From Watersipora subatra (lineage: Eukaryota; Bryozoa; Gymnolaemata; Cheilostomatida; Watersiporidae): a stretch of DNA of 64,000 nucleotides. Location: positions 38,146,302 to 38,210,301 of the forward strand of contig NC_088717.1 of the NCBI RefSeq assembly GCF_963576615.1. Reading direction: 5' to 3'. The notes beneath the pieces are model-generated. The model ran no database searches. It was not told the DNA's origin and worked only from the letters and a program-made list of their open reading frames with translations. Below, one piece after another: positions 54,270-64,000 of this stretch; the first letter of the stretch is position 1; every line of letters starts with the position of its first letter. The position numbers were made by a program, and so were the translations under genes.

Positions 54270-56890
54270 TCAGTGATTAGCTTGTCGCTTTGAGCGTCTG
54301 GGATTGTCCCTGTTGTATTCATTGCCATCAGGTATTCTTGAATTTCGTCTTTTCAGCTTTGGTGCTGCAGCTGTAGGCAATTGTTGCGATTGTGGAAGAC
54401 TGCTTGGAGTGGTTGGTATTTCGACAAGTGGCTCGGCATTTTCTGGTGAAGCATGTCTAGGACAAAGCTGTTCCAGATGTCTCTTCCAGGTGGGTTCTCT
54501 GGGTAGTACTCTAACATTGACTGTTCTGCTGCCAAATACCTTGATAACAACAGCTTCCACCCATTTAGGCTGTTTATCTTTTTTGGGTCCACAGTATAAA
54601 GCATAGCATGGTGTTCCAACTGTGTAATGATGAACTGTTTTAGTTGATTGGTTATCCTGCATCTGTTTGCTTTGAGCTAAGTGAGCTGGTGATGGCAGTA
54701 ATGTATCGATCTTTGTTCTGATTTGTCTCCCATTCAGCAGTTCACTGGGTGAGTAACCATAAGACAGTGGCGTTCTCCTATACGTCATTAAGAATTCTTG
54801 CAAAGCAGACTGAGCTGAGAGATCCGACTTCTTGAGTGCTTGTTTAAAAGATTGCACTAGCCTTTCTGCAGCTCCATTGGTGGCTGGATGGTTTGGTGCT
54901 CCTGTCAGGTGAATGATTCCCCAATTTCTGCACCATTCTTGAAATTCATCGGAAGTAAATGTAGTTCCATTATCAGACACTATGGTATGTGGATATCCAA
55001 AGTGAGCAAAGTCATTCTCGAGTAAGTCGGTAGTAGCTTTGGTTGATACTGAAGTGGTAGCATGTATACATGGATACTTTGTGTATGCATCCACTAACAC
55101 CAACTAGTTGGTTCCCATGAAGTTAATTGCATGGTCAATGTGTACTCTGCTCCATGGTTTTTTCTGGCACCATCCAAGGGTGATTTGGTAGACGATCCGG
55201 CTTGTATCGATGCTCATTGCATGAAGTACATTGGTGTGCAGTATCTGTGATGTCTTGATCCATCCTGGGCCAGTAAACAGCAGTTCTAGCAAAATTCTTC
55301 AGTTTCTGCATGCCAGTGTCCAAGATGTAAGAGTTGGAAAACTTGTCTTTGTAGAGATAGTGGTTTAACAACTCTTGTTCTATACATCAAGCATCCGCTA
55401 TCAGCTGACAATGACATCTCAAGTTTTCTGAAGTCTTTTACAGAATAGCCTTCAGTCATGGTTCCAGCTTGGTTGCCGTCATGCTCTTTGGACCATCCAT
55501 CTTTCAGATATCTCATCACTGTGCTGAGTACAGGATCCTTAGCAGGCTCTTTCTTCAGAATACCAGAATCTGTTGGATTCAGCTGACTTCCAATGTGTTT
55601 GATTGTGCAGACTGTGTCAATATCTTCACCTCCTTCCTCCCCATCAAACTTGTCATCATGTCCAATGGGTAAGCGACTGAGTTCATCTGCATTTCCATGT
55701 TTAGAGGATTTTCTATATTCAATGGTATAGTCATATTGGTTGAGAATAAGAGCCCATCTTGCTAGTCTGTTTGCTGTCATAGCGGGTGTTGCTTTGGTTG
55801 GTTCAAACTGCGCTAGTAGAGGTTTGTGATCCATCACCAAGATGAACTTCCTCCCATAGATAAACTGGTGAAACTTGTTTAGTGCATAGATGATAGATAG
55901 AGCTTCCTTTTGAATTTGACTGTATCTTTTCTGAGTGTCGGTCAGCGTCTTGCTAGCGTGAGAAATTGGTCTTTCACTGCCATCTTTGTATCGGTGAAAG
56001 AGTACCGCTCCTAGCCCAACGTCTGATGCGTCACAAGAGATCCCGATATCTAGAGAAGGGTCAAAATGTGCCAACACCGTGTTGTTGCATAGCATCTCCT
56101 TTAGCTTCAAATATGCAGTCTGCTGTTCCGTATTCCAGTTCCATTGCTCTCCTTTCTTGAGTAACTTCTGGAGAGGTACTGTAATTGTAGATAGATCTGG
56201 TAGAAATTTGTGGTAAAACTAAATCGATCCCAGGAAAGATTTGAGAGTAGCCACATCGGTAGGTGCTGGCATCTTCTTTAAAGCTTCTACTCCAGCTCCC
56301 TTGGCTATTCTCTGGTTAGAAAGTTGATGTCCCAGGTATTCCACAGTCTCTTGTGCAAATGTGCATTTCTCCAGTCTGAATCGTAGTCTTCTGTCTTGAA
56401 GTATTTGTAGAGTTCTACGAAGGTTCCTCAGGTGATCTTCAGCTGTGTCTCCGCTTACTAGAATGTCAGCAAGATAAACAGCAACTCCTGGAAAATCTTG
56501 AGTTAGTTGTTCCATGATTTGTTGAAAGTATCCCAGGGCGGAGCTAATTCCAAATGGTAATCTCTTTTGTCGCAGAACCCCTGTGTGCGTGCTGAGAGCT
56601 AATCTCTTTTGACTTTCAGGTGTCAAAGTAATATGATTATACGCATCAGCCAAGTCAAGTTTAGTGAAACCATGTCCTCCTCCCAGTTTTCTCATCAGAT
56701 CTTCTGGTAGTGGAATAGGTTGTCTGTGTGTCTCCAGCTGATGATTCACTGTTACAGGGTAGTCTCCACATACTCGAAGTTTTTTTTTTGCTTTGTCAAG
56801 GCAGCTGTGCTTTTCTAATTGGTACCACTGGTGTCCCATAAGAGTTGAATTGAACTGGTTCCCATATTCCTCTTGCAATTCCGGCATCAT
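54270..56890 (-). pseudogene. pol: Gypsy 3 reverse transcriptase, RNase H, integrase
   Basis: The reverse transcriptase frame starts near 56860 (KLRVCGDYPVTVN; GFTKLDLADAY). The active site reads YLAD (about 56480-56490) instead of YLDD, which should abolish catalysis. A stop at 56219 follows LKSFLGSI. RNase H has ISCDASDVG, KEALSIIYAL and MDHKPL (55.3-56.1 kb). The integrase zinc part is frame-broken (HWHAETEEF; CTSCNEH). A TAG at 55104 cuts the core between HIDHA and VDAYTKYP. VSDNGTTF and NGAAERLV give the second Asp and the Glu. The C-part ends at 54270. Confidence 0.85.
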
Positions 56891-58424
56891 AGGCTTGAGC
56901 TAGATCCTCTTGAATGGCAAAAAGTACTGGTCTGGCTTTGCAGAATATGGGTTGTGCATCTTCTTTGAAGCGGTTATCCAATTCAAAATCCTTCAGGCAT
57001 CCCAATTCTTTTTTTAAAAGATTAGGAAACTCTGAAGTAAGTCTTTCACATGCGGCTCGTAGACTTCCATCGGATTTGATTTGCTTAATCTCCTGCGATT
57101 GACATTGATTGATTAATCCATCCACTGAGATTCCAGGCTGTCAAATACCATTTCTTCCTAGAAGGTTGAGACTTGGTATTTTGCTTACAACAAAATGCAA
57201 TTGCTTCTCATGTTGATGTGAATCTAGCTTTGTTTTGATGAGACAGACTCCTAGTATGTCGATCTTGTCTTTTGTTGCAGACTCATAATGGACTTCTGAA
57301 GTTTTGAGTGTAGGGCTCCCCATTTCCCTCCAGTTGTCCAATGATATGAAGTTGTCTCCCGCTCCAGTGTCCACTTCCATAGTCATTGCGTGACCTTGTA
57401 ATTCAAGGTTGACATGTAGCTGTGGATTAGTGTTGACGTTTTTGATGGCCTTCACTAAGTTCAGAGGCTTAGCACCTTTCTGCTTTTTACGGCAGACGAT
57501 TTCTAGATGTCCTGTAACTTTACAGTAATTGCAGGTAGATTTCTTATATCTGCATTCGATAGATTTGTGGTTAGATTTTCAACATCGGTAGCATTTTTGT
57601 TGATCTGCAGATGTTGACGGTTTTGAAGTCGTCGTCTTCTTGTTTACCACCTTGACAGGATTTGCTTCACCATAGACTGTTTCCTTTGCCACTTTTGCTG
57701 CTTTCTCCATTTCCATAGCAACTTCGATAGCTCTGGCAAAAGTAAGGTCTTCATCTTTCAATTTGAATAGTGCTTTAAGTATAGCTTCATTCCCGACTGA
57801 GCAGATGAATCTTGTATGTAAAGCTTCATCTCGTGCATCGGTAATACTTGCAAAGTCACAAGTTGTAGCATCATGTCTTATTCTTGCTGCTAACTCTTGA
57901 ATTGTCTCTCCTGGATTTTTTTTCATATTGCTCCAGTAACGATATCTTTCTCTAACAATGAAAGTTCTAGGGTTATATTGAGTCATCATTTAGTTCTCAA
58001 TATCTTCTATTGTCAGTTTGTTGACTTCTTTCTTTGGAGTTTGTTGATCTGACCAATCAGTTAATTGTTTGTAAATGACTTTTGATTGATTGGTTAGAAA
58101 TATCTGTGGAACTCGGTCTTCAGTAATAGAATTGGCTCCTATGAATGTCTTGGAGTGCAGTAAATAGTCTGTCCACAGCTCTGTATTTGGGTCAAAAGCA
58201 GTAAAATTAGGAGTAGTCCCTCCTGCTTTTATTTCAGTCTTCTGCGTTAACAGTTCGATCAGCCGTCTATTTTCTTCTTTCTGCTGCTCCAGCTGCTCTC
58301 TTTGCTGCTCCAACTGCTGCTCCAACTGCTTTGCCTGCTGCCGTCTCTGCTGTTCCATCTGTTCCCTTTGAAGAGCCATCTGTTGAGTCAGCAGTTGAAT
58401 CAGTTGCTCAGTTTGAGTAGACAT
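56796..58424 (-). pseudogene. gag: Gypsy 3 gag, protease and start of reverse transcriptase
   Basis: Starts MSTQTEQL at 58424 with a Gln-rich coiled coil (about residues 20-60). The first in-frame stop is at 57990, after which Gag continues (FIVRERYRYW; GETIQELAARIRHDA). A zinc knuckle CYRC..NHKSIEC has TGA (57579-57581) where the family has Gly. A second knuckle is CNYC..GHLEIVC. Protease has EVDTGAGDNFIS (57350-57390). Another TGA lies at 57138-57140. The line reaches the reverse transcriptase start (ARPVLFAIQEDL) and shifts frame near 56800. Confidence 0.85.
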
Positions 58425-60235
58425 TGTAGGGAAAATCTAGAGTAGAGCATAGAATGTCAAGCTGAAGAGTGTCCTTGTTGCTGATCCCATCCTTGCCGCC
58501 AATAATATTTGTGCGGATTGTTATCTTCAACCATTACAAAAATGAAATGTTCAGTACCAATTTAGCATACATAGTCATTCAAAAACAATTTTACAACTGT
58601 TTGGTTTATACATTTAAAATAAGGACAAGCGAGGATTTATTTAATATATACCAGTAATTTATGACTATTAACTAAATCTGCAATGTTAGTCAAAATGAGG
58701 AATAATTTAATATATAATTTATGATTATTGACCAAATTCACAATGAGTAACAATGTTGCAAATGAGAATTTTCGTTTTCCAACAAAAGTGTCTAGTTTAT
58801 TTCGAACATCACGAAATATTATTTGTGCTATAACAACTGTTCCAATATACACTTAACAAGCTTGGATTTAACCATAAAGGGCAAGCATATCCGCTGTATC
58901 AACCATTGTCACTCCCATATTCAAGTGTTGGGAATAAATTGATACGAGATTTATTGTTGCTGATGTAAAACACCATTAATTTTTTTTGTCGTGTTTGAAG
59001 CATCACTTATCCAACAATCATTCTTAAATAATGCTTTTCAAAAGATTCAACATAAGAGTTTCAACTAGTCAGCCAAAGAGCTTCACAAAAGTTATCAATA
59101 GTTGGTCGCCCCTGTAAGCTCTCAGCTATGATAAAACATTATTTAGTAGTATGATCTCGAGCTACATTAGCTAAAACCTTTACCCATTTCAGCGTTTTAT
59201 TCATGATTGTCTCTATGAAATACCCAACAGATGAACTACGCTACAGTAGGTTACAGGGGGAGAGACAGCCGTATGGTAAAATGCTACAATAGGCAGCATC
59301 AATTATTGGTATTTCATAGGTCAAAATCAAACAGAATTAAAAACTAGCAGACCTTTCTAAATTGTTTTTGTTGACAGCAACAGTAGTTGTGTTTTCACAC
59401 TTACATGTTATTGTAAATCTTTTAGTAGCAGGAAACATGTAAAATATTATTTGTAATTTGAATTCTTTTTTACGGCGCTTCTTTAATGAATAGCTTATGA
59501 AGATTCCTCAGTCAAAGCATGGACTTAGTACGACCTAAAATTAAAGCTAAATGTACGCTGGTAGTCCCGTGCACCATGAGAGATGTGCACACCTCAGGTG
59601 TAATAACTAACCGTGTATTTATTCCCAAATGCAGCAAGGCAGTTGATTGGCACAGAAGGTTCGTCTACAATGCTGAAAGTCGTGAGTTCAAATCCCAAAG
59701 AAAGCAATCTTTTTTCATTACCTTTGGACAGACAGGTGGACACGATTTCTATTATAGTAAAGATTGCAAGTGGTATTCAGGTATTATTATATCGCGTTTT
59801 TAAATACAAAAGTGAAATAGCAAAAACAGATGAATATAAATGACTAACAGCAACCATCGGAAGCAATGAAAGTAGTTACACTCCCCTAGTATCACCTCAT
59901 TTTCCATTAATTAAAATACTTCCAATTTGCTCAAGTGCAGATCAACAGATTTTACTTTTTTATTTATTTATAAACTAGTAACTAATCAAAGAGGATAAAC
60001 AACACTTCATGTTCATTAGACACAGATGAAAGGTCATAAGGTGATAGATAATACAATTACCAGGTCCTTAGCCTTACACAATATGGGAAAATACAGAGAA
60101 TTGCGGTTCACCAAAAAACATTAGCTCCGTTTGCTTGCATCTGAGGACATTAAAAATACTTTCGTGATATCAGAAGATTCTTAACGTGGCAATGATCTTA
60201 CACATACCAAACTTTATGCATAGATTAATCTAAGG
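58425..60235. other. Gypsy 3 leader side and unassigned sequence
   Basis: 58425-58510 is the Gypsy 3 leader. The rest is AT-rich, with two repeats of an ATTTAATATATA..TTTATGATTATT phrase near 58640-58740. A tRNA-like B box lies at 59682-59699 (SINE head from about 59640). No supported gene. Confidence 0.45.
59636..59705 (+). repeat. tRNA-derived SINE head
   Basis: The phrase AGTTGATTGGCACAGAAGG (A-box region) is followed about 35 nt later by GTCGTGAGTTCAAATCCC (B box). Compare 53225-53300 and 47965-48089. Confidence 0.45.
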
Positions 60236-60779
60236 AAACCTCTACGAGCACTCGGGTGTCACGCACAAAGATGTCATTATTACCAATTGATACCTCCATG
60301 AAGACTCACGTGTCACACACAAGGATGTCACTATTACCAGTTGATACCTCTATGAACACTCACGTGTCACACACAAAGATGCCACTATTACCAGTTGATA
60401 CCTCTATGAACACTCATGTGTCACACACAAATATGTCATTATTACCAATTGATACCTCCATGAAGACTCATGTGTCACACACAAGAATATCACTATTATC
60501 AGTTGATACCTCTATGAACACTCACATGTCACACAGAAAGATGTCACTATTACCAGTTGATACCTCTATGAACACTCACGTGTCACACGCAAAGATGTCA
60601 TTATAACCAATTGATACCTCCATGAAGACTCATGTGTCACACACAAGGATATCACTATTATCAGTTGATACCTCTATGAACACTCACATGTCACACAGAA
60701 AGATGTCACTATTACCAGTTGATACCTCTATGAACACTCACGTGTCACACACAAGGATGTCATTATTACCAATTGATAG
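60236..60779. repeat. 54-bp tandem array with 162-bp higher-order period
   Basis: About ten 54-bp units containing GTTGATACCTCTATGAACAC and GTGTCACACACAAAGATG. Every third unit has the variant CAATTGATACCTCCATGAAG, starting at 60284, 60446, 60608 and (truncated) 60770, exactly 162 bp apart. So three-unit blocks were amplified after the units had diverged. Because 54 is divisible by 3, plus-strand frames read an 18-residue repeat (MSLLPVDTSMNTHVSHTK) without stops from 60256 to 60603; a TAA interrupts at 60604-60606. Coding use is unproven. Confidence 0.95.
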
Positions 60780-61182
60780 CACATGTGATTGTATGTTGGT
60801 TGCTATGAAGGAATGAAAACACTGACAGCTATTATTGTTCTCTTCATCAGCGAGAAAACGCAGTTGTACGAACTCATACCTAGCCTATCATTGTGTTCCC
60901 ACACAAATGGTTCGCTGCCAACAACAACCTGTCATGTTTTCAAGTGAAGGTTTGATGAAATGAGCTCCTATAAATTTATGTCATCATTCAATAGGATATA
61001 ATTAAAAATTACATCTACAAAACATTTGAAACTTGCTTATTTTACGCATTGGTCCAAGATCAAAAATTTAATTGAAATCATTCAAATAAAATCAATAACA
61101 AAATAGTACATTCATTTGGGTACACAGAAACAGTAAAAATGGAAAAGAATATAAATTCTCTATCTAGAAGCAAGACAGGCAT

Positions 61183-61377
61183 TTAGAGCTTGCTGCCAGG
61201 TACAGATGGAATTTCAACAATTATTTTTCCAATGCTATTTTTAGAGTAGAGATAGTCAACAGCATCAAATATACTCTCCAAGCCGAGGAAGGGCCCCTTG
61301 TCGGAGTTCACTCCATTATCGATCAGACATTTCAGCTTGTTGGCCGTATAGAGCTCAAACAGCTTCATAGCCGTCGG
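61183..61377 (-). CDS. PTGR3: Prostaglandin reductase 3 (ZADH2-like), last exon
   Basis: The exon starts after acceptor ATGTTTGTAG at 61377 and ends at TAA 61183-61185. It encodes the C-terminus of a zinc-binding-alcohol-dehydrogenase-like quinone oxidoreductase (MDR family): LESIFDAVDYLYSKNSIGKI, IVEIP and a final SKL. Vertebrate PTGR3 (ZADH2) has the same closing blocks and also ends SKL, a type 1 peroxisomal import signal. The known enzyme reduces 15-keto-prostaglandins with NADPH. The exon joins the upstream exon (63780 and up) in phase 0. Confidence 0.88.
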   Translation of the reverse strand, partial: PTAMKLFELYTANKLKCLIDNGVNSDKGPFLGLESIFDAVDYLYSKNSIGKIIVEIPSVPGSKL

Positions 61378-61980
61378 CTACAAACATCCATTTTATAGAG
61401 AGAATGTGTGGGAACAGGTTTGAGCCAACTGTGTTTATATCGGTAACAACATGCACTTTACCAAGTATAGGTTCAGGTGACCATAACTTCCAATGGCTAA
61501 GGCTAGCTATCAGATTCTCATAATTCAAACTGAATTTGAGAACTTGCATCTACTTGGCACTATTTCTATGTAATTTTTATGTAGTAAAAACAAGAACTTT
61601 ACATAAATTCTTTACATTAAGTGAAATTTATGTGAAAGTAGGTTTACATTATTATGAGCGTCTACTGTACATATGTTATATTCTTAGTTCACACAATAAA
61701 AAATTCATAATTATTATTGCTGTTTTTGTTCGCAAAGAATTTTACCTTAATAATCGAGGCTAACAAAATGCTTATTTACAACGACCTTCACCTCCGTTGA
61801 CTGCGTTTGTCTTTCACTAAAGCAAAAAAGCCAAATAATATACTTTTCCAATACATTCATTTCTTAACTTTTATCAAGTATTGGTAAAGCATATACATAT
61901 ATATGTACATATGGTTACATATATATATACTGATAATTATAAAAATTTATATCTACTTATACATACATGCATATGCAAAT

Positions 61981-63416
61981 GAAGACCTCAACGGAAGAAT
62001 GATCAATGTCACATTTTTTCAAAATTCTAGATTTATCTTCTCTTAATAGTTCTGGCCACAAAGTTTAGTCTCTGTGACAAAGTTTCAGCAAAAATGATCA
62101 AGGTCCAGAGATATTCCTGCTTAAAATAATCTAGCTCTTTGCAAAAACAATCAATGTCCAACGGCTACCCAGCAACAACAATCATTTTCCAGTCATGTGA
62201 TTACTTTCAGCCACTAGTAACACATACATGTTTAGGAATTTCCAACTTATAACGATCATTTTTTCTTTCGGACGTTTGAACTACTTAGTGTTATTATGGC
62301 TTTCGTAAGTACTTCTCAAGTTAGAAAACAGAGAATTACTTATGCTGAATATGTCAGCTTTCTTTATAAAATTACAGTAAAATTGTGAAGCAACTTCAAA
62401 TTTTTGTTTGAGAATTTCCAACTTGAAAACGAACATTTTTGTGTAAGTTTTTGTAAGTGCCACCCGTGTTAGAAGACAGATAATTACGTATGTTGATGAC
62501 ATTATTGTTAATTCGGATTCAGATTTTTTTCGTGATTACACAGACAATTCAAGTAGCAGCACTGACTTCAATGGTGGTGAAATTAATAGTTGTGTAGGAA
62601 TAAAGAACATTGAGTATCGCTTTAGCTTCGTAGCGATCATAGCTTCACATAGCTTTAACAATGCACAACGTGTGGATACATCGAATTTTTTTATAGCACT
62701 GATTGTTTACAAGTGTGCAAAAATAAAATATATAATAAATATGTAGTAGATATAGGTTCAAGTTGAAAGAATTTGTATACATATCATGCAGCAAAATCCA
62801 CAATTTTTGGCAAAATGGCTGGCAGTAGAACGATAACTGAATTTGTACATCGATGGCAGTGAAAAGGTTAATAACTTGATACAATTGACAGAGGCAGTGG
62901 GAGTGAAGGAAAATATCTGAAGAGTACCAAGAAGCAAAACAGAAGTGACTGCAAAAACGTGTAGTGTAATGCAAAACAAAATATAGCAGTTTTTCTAGGA
63001 CACAGTAAAAAAGTTGTTGTTGTAGTATTGTGACCTGTTCATTTTTGTTTGGTTGAAATTTGGATGGTTGAAACCCCTTATTTTACTGCAATATAGCGTT
63101 TAAAATAAGAATATTATAATATTGTAGAACTATCACCTAATAAACATCGTGCGTAGAGAGTTGTCAATAATTTCCAATGTAAATCGATCAATGTCCGTGT
63201 AGTGGTGTTAACTTAGGCCATGTTGTGCCACCCCAAATTATGTCTACCGCTTCTTTGTTGATCACATTCCCAGGTAACATCCTTATTAACCAATAGCTAA
63301 AAAGTTTCTATGATAAAAGTTGTAATTCTTTCTTAAAAAAAGTTTGTAAACTTTAAAATGGCTATATCTCAATTTTGAACAATTGTGACATTGATTGTTC
63401 TTCCGTTGAGGTCTTC
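61981..63416. mobile_element. DNA element with 33-bp inverted repeats in the PTGR3 intron
   Basis: Ends GAAGACCTCAACGGAAGAA.. TCAATGTCACA and the reverse complement at 63384-63416, nearly perfect over 33 bp. 1436 bp, no transposase frame. Internally, an acidic Ser/Asp-rich stretch (about 62510-62575) could be a trace of a transposase N-terminus. No target duplication is obvious (flanks ..GCAAAT and CAATATT..). Confidence 0.7.
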
Positions 63417-63779
63417 CAATATTTATTATTTAAAAACATGTTTGTTTATAACCTACAGTTATAAACATATTAGATTATTACATGTTTTTAGGCCTGCAAC
63501 GCATTTAATAAAATGTAGTTATTTTAAATGAGATTATTTTGTTTGGCATGCAAGTTGATCAATAAACAAGTACAATCAAGTAATGAATCAGGCTTGTATC
63601 TCGAGGTATGACTCTATATGATCAAATAAGCTTACGGCAGGTGAGCAGGGGCCTCAGTAAACAGAACTAATGAATGATAAGGATACAAGGCTAAACTAAT
63701 CTAGCACATTACAGCTAAGACTTCAGACTTCAGCATGTCCACCTAATCAACAAATAAATTGATGGATATCAAGGAGTAC

Positions 63780-64000
63780 CTTGATCTCTCTGGAATGATT
63801 AAACAGGAAAAAGCCACGAATGCTCGCACTTTTAGGAAGAAGTCTTTGAGGAAGAGAACTTGAGGTTTTTGAAGTCGCAAAACCTTTGCTGCTTTGATAG
63901 CCTGAGATCCAACCAATCACAATGAGTCTTCCATTCTGGGCGAGGTTATTGACGCAGGTGTCAAACATTTCTCCACCTACCGACTCATATACCACATCTA
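63780..64000 (-). CDS. PTGR3: Prostaglandin reductase 3 (ZADH2-like), penultimate exon (partial)
   Basis: The exon runs off the right edge and ends at a donor (ATCAAG|GTACTC, exon end 63780). The product shows the MDR-family blocks [25 protein letters not shown] and SASIRGFFL, which match PTGR3/ZADH2 in order. These lie in the nucleotide-binding half, after the Rossmann glycine motif, which is outside the window. The intron to the last exon is 2402 bp and contains the inverted-repeat element at 61981-63416. Confidence 0.88.

Larger units (their letters stand above)
54270..58424 (-). mobile_element. Ty3/Gypsy retrotransposon 3, decayed
   Basis: Minus-strand order: gag, knuckles, protease, reverse transcriptase, RNase H, integrase. 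Several stops and frame changes break it. Upstream of gag the minus strand reads TGGCGGCAAGGATGGGATC (58486-58503), a plausible primer site. LTRs could not be paired. Confidence 0.9.

Noticed and set aside
60256..60816. A CRISPR-like array of spaced repeats
   Set aside because: Units are contiguous 54-bp repeats without unique spacers, in a eukaryotic genome.

Overview
The window is nuclear DNA of an invertebrate animal. It is AT-rich, has spliced genes with GT-AG introns, no operons, and many metazoan transposon families (Ty3/Gypsy, BEL/Pao, copia, hAT, piggyBac, pogo/Tigger, Harbinger-like and TTAA-target elements, tRNA-derived SINE heads). A lophotrochozoan such as a bryozoan or mollusc would fit, but the sequence alone does not prove that. 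Only three host-type loci can be supported: a duplicated small gene for a possible tail-anchored helical protein (15.2-16.0 and 32.4-33.3 kb), a Ulp1/SENP-like cysteine peptidase gene (45.4-47.0 kb, minus), and the 3' end of a prostaglandin reductase 3 (ZADH2-like) gene running off the right edge (61.2-64.0 kb, minus).

Layout. 1-5953: a GC-richer Gypsy element cut by the left edge, with pol, an extra overlapping ORF carrying a C2H2-type finger, and a 3' LTR; it abuts a BEL/Pao integrase and was probably inserted into it. 5954-11429: a decayed BEL/Pao element, minus strand. 12.94-21.57 kb and 31.97-41.33 kb: two direct copies (A and B) of a segmental duplication, each later hit by different transposons. 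Copy A preserves the empty TTAA site of an element present in copy B, and that element in turn hosts a young, nearly intact Gypsy (33682-38494, LTRs differing at 2 of 306 positions). 22.3-31.6 kb, between the copies: a stack of insertions, BEL gag relic > copia > solo LTR > Tigger > long palindrome, with a hAT and smaller elements beside it.

41.3-47.6 kb: a 67-bp minisatellite, an unidentified exon, a piggyBac relic and the Ulp1-like gene. 48.1-51.3 kb: fold-back element > hAT with a BED finger > TTAA element. 52.2-53.05 kb: another TTAA element. 54.3-58.4 kb: a decayed Gypsy, minus strand. 60.2-60.8 kb: a 54-bp tandem array with a 162-bp higher-order period. 61.2-64.0 kb: the reductase gene, whose intron holds a 1.4-kb inverted-repeat element.

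The most unusual signals are the expression layout of the first Gypsy (antizyme-like UUC-UGA at the end of pol, exactly where a +1 shift enters the next ORF, and an in-frame UGA-CUA readthrough context in that ORF); the Ulp1-like gene with a coherent exon chain but one TAA between its catalytic Asp and Cys; and the duplicated tail-anchored gene. No canonical tRNA or rRNA gene and no CRISPR array were seen. All readings were made by eye, without alignment or database search.
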